Positions 6,565-7,128 of a DNA stretch of 7,128 nucleotides are shown here, piece after piece. Source of the DNA: an uncultured Chloroflexota bacterium (GTDB taxonomy: Bacteria; Chloroflexota; Anaerolineae; Aggregatilineales; Phototrophicaceae); NCBI GenBank assembly GCA_903904765.1, contig CAIVEA010000272.1, forward strand, positions 1 through 7,128. The letters run 5' to 3'. The notes under the pieces were generated by a model that ran no database searches, was not told the origin of the DNA, and saw nothing but the letters and a program-made list of their open reading frames with translations. The translations under genes were made by a program, and so were the position numbers. Each line of letters opens with the position of its first letter. Positions within the stretch are counted from its first letter, which is position 1.

Positions 6565-7128
6565 CCGTATTTACGCGCCTCGAATAAGATGACAGCCGCC
6601 GCCACAGCCGCATTAAGCGACTCGGTATCCGCAGCCATCGGGATGCGAATGCGGTGCTGCGCCAACCGGAAGGCTTCGCCGCCCGCGCCATGCGCCTCGC
6701 CGCCGATTACCAGCGCCCAGCGCCCAGACCAGTCGGCGCGGTCATACGTCAGATCGCCCGCGCCGTCCGCCAGATACACGCTATGCTGCGAACAGTATAA
6801 TGCGATTTCGTCCCAATCGCGCTGCGCCAGCGGCACACGGAAATGCGCCCCCATGCCGGCACGCAAACTTTTGGGATTGTAGGGGTCTACACAGGTCGGC
6901 GCGAGCAGCACGGTCTCCACGCCCGCCGCCGCCGCCGTCCGCAAAATCGTGCCGAGGTTGCCGGGGTCGCGCAAGGCATCCAGAATCAGCACGGCGCGGG
7001 GCTGCGCGGGCAAACGCGGCGCAGGCATGGCGAAGGCCGCCACCACACCCTGTGGCTGCTGGGTATCCGCCGCGTGACGCAGCACCGCCTCTGAGACTGC
7101 CAGCACCGTCCCGCCTGCCCCCCGGACG
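6561..7128 (-). CDS. SpoU/TrmH-family RNA 2'-O-methyltransferase, partial
   Basis: Transfers a methyl group from S-adenosylmethionine to a ribose 2'-OH of RNA; cytoplasmic, trefoil-knot (SPOUT) fold. All three family motifs are visible, numbered from the GTG at 7106. Motif 1 is DALRDPGNLGTILRTAAAAG (43-62), with Asn50 and the catalytic-type Arg56. Motif 2 is ALVIGGEAHG (131-140). Motif 3 is IRIPMAADTESLNAAVAAAV (153-172), with the SLN at 163-165. The frame stays open to the right edge, and the residues before 7106 (VRGAGGT) fit the family, so the GTG at 7106 is not the true start. The usual length is about 250-270, so most of an N-terminal substrate-binding domain lies outside the window. SEAVLRHAADTQQPQGVVA resembles the junction before the catalytic domain in the 23S rRNA-type (TsnR/RlmB-like) members, but the substrate, rRNA or tRNA, cannot be fixed. 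It is first in a coupled series with the two membrane proteins behind it. Confidence 0.93.
   Translation of the reverse strand, partial: VRGAGGTVLAVSEAVLRHAADTQQPQGVVAAFAMPAPRLPAQPRAVLILDALRDPGNLGTILRTAAAAGVETVLLAPTCVDPYNPKSLRAGMGAHFRVPLAQRDWDEIALYCSQHSVYLADGAGDLTYDRADWSGRWALVIGGEAHGAGGEAFRLAQHRIRIPMAADTESLNAAVAAAVILFEARKYG

Overview
The window reads as a piece of a GC-rich bacterial chromosome, most likely a member of the Chloroflexota (Anaerolineae-like). The basis is a lipoprotein with a long Thr/Pro-rich linker after its lipobox, secreted proteins of a type I associate with that phylum (N-terminal GRNQACYGN and LPGQNVTFLLFGDVQ motifs), and small membrane proteins with a CWxGIxPGxT motif. 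The assignment rests on recall of family style and not on a search, so it is moderately sure at best.

Left half, plus strand. A short leader (1-130) precedes a lipoprotein gene (134-916). It is followed after 26 bases by secreted protein A (943-2295). A perfect 14-bp hairpin (2305-2338) and an AT-rich, palindrome-bearing gap separate A from its paralog, secreted protein B (2432-3655). A and B align without a single gap over their first 310 residues (about 66 % identity by hand count). They then carry entirely different C-terminal tails: Cys/Pro-rich repeats in A, and a Gly/Asn low-complexity tail in B. This is the most unusual part of the window. Gene lpdA (3803-5206, dihydrolipoamide dehydrogenase, E3) follows and ends at a strong hairpin-plus-T-tract terminator (5234-5270).

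Right part, minus strand, converging on the same terminator. A SpoU/TrmH-family RNA 2'-O-methyltransferase (6561-7128) runs in from beyond the right edge. It overlaps by ATGA a membrane-anchored Cys-containing protein (5881-6564), whose stop overlaps the likely GTG start of a second, diverged copy of the same protein (5273-5887). These three genes look like one translationally coupled operon.

Functionally, only LpdA and the methyltransferase can be named. The other five are exported or membrane-anchored proteins without a function I can assign. Two separate duplications are present: A/B on the plus strand and the Cys-protein pair on the minus strand. I see no tRNA, rRNA, CRISPR, transposase or phage gene. 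No intergenic stretch exceeds 150 bases.
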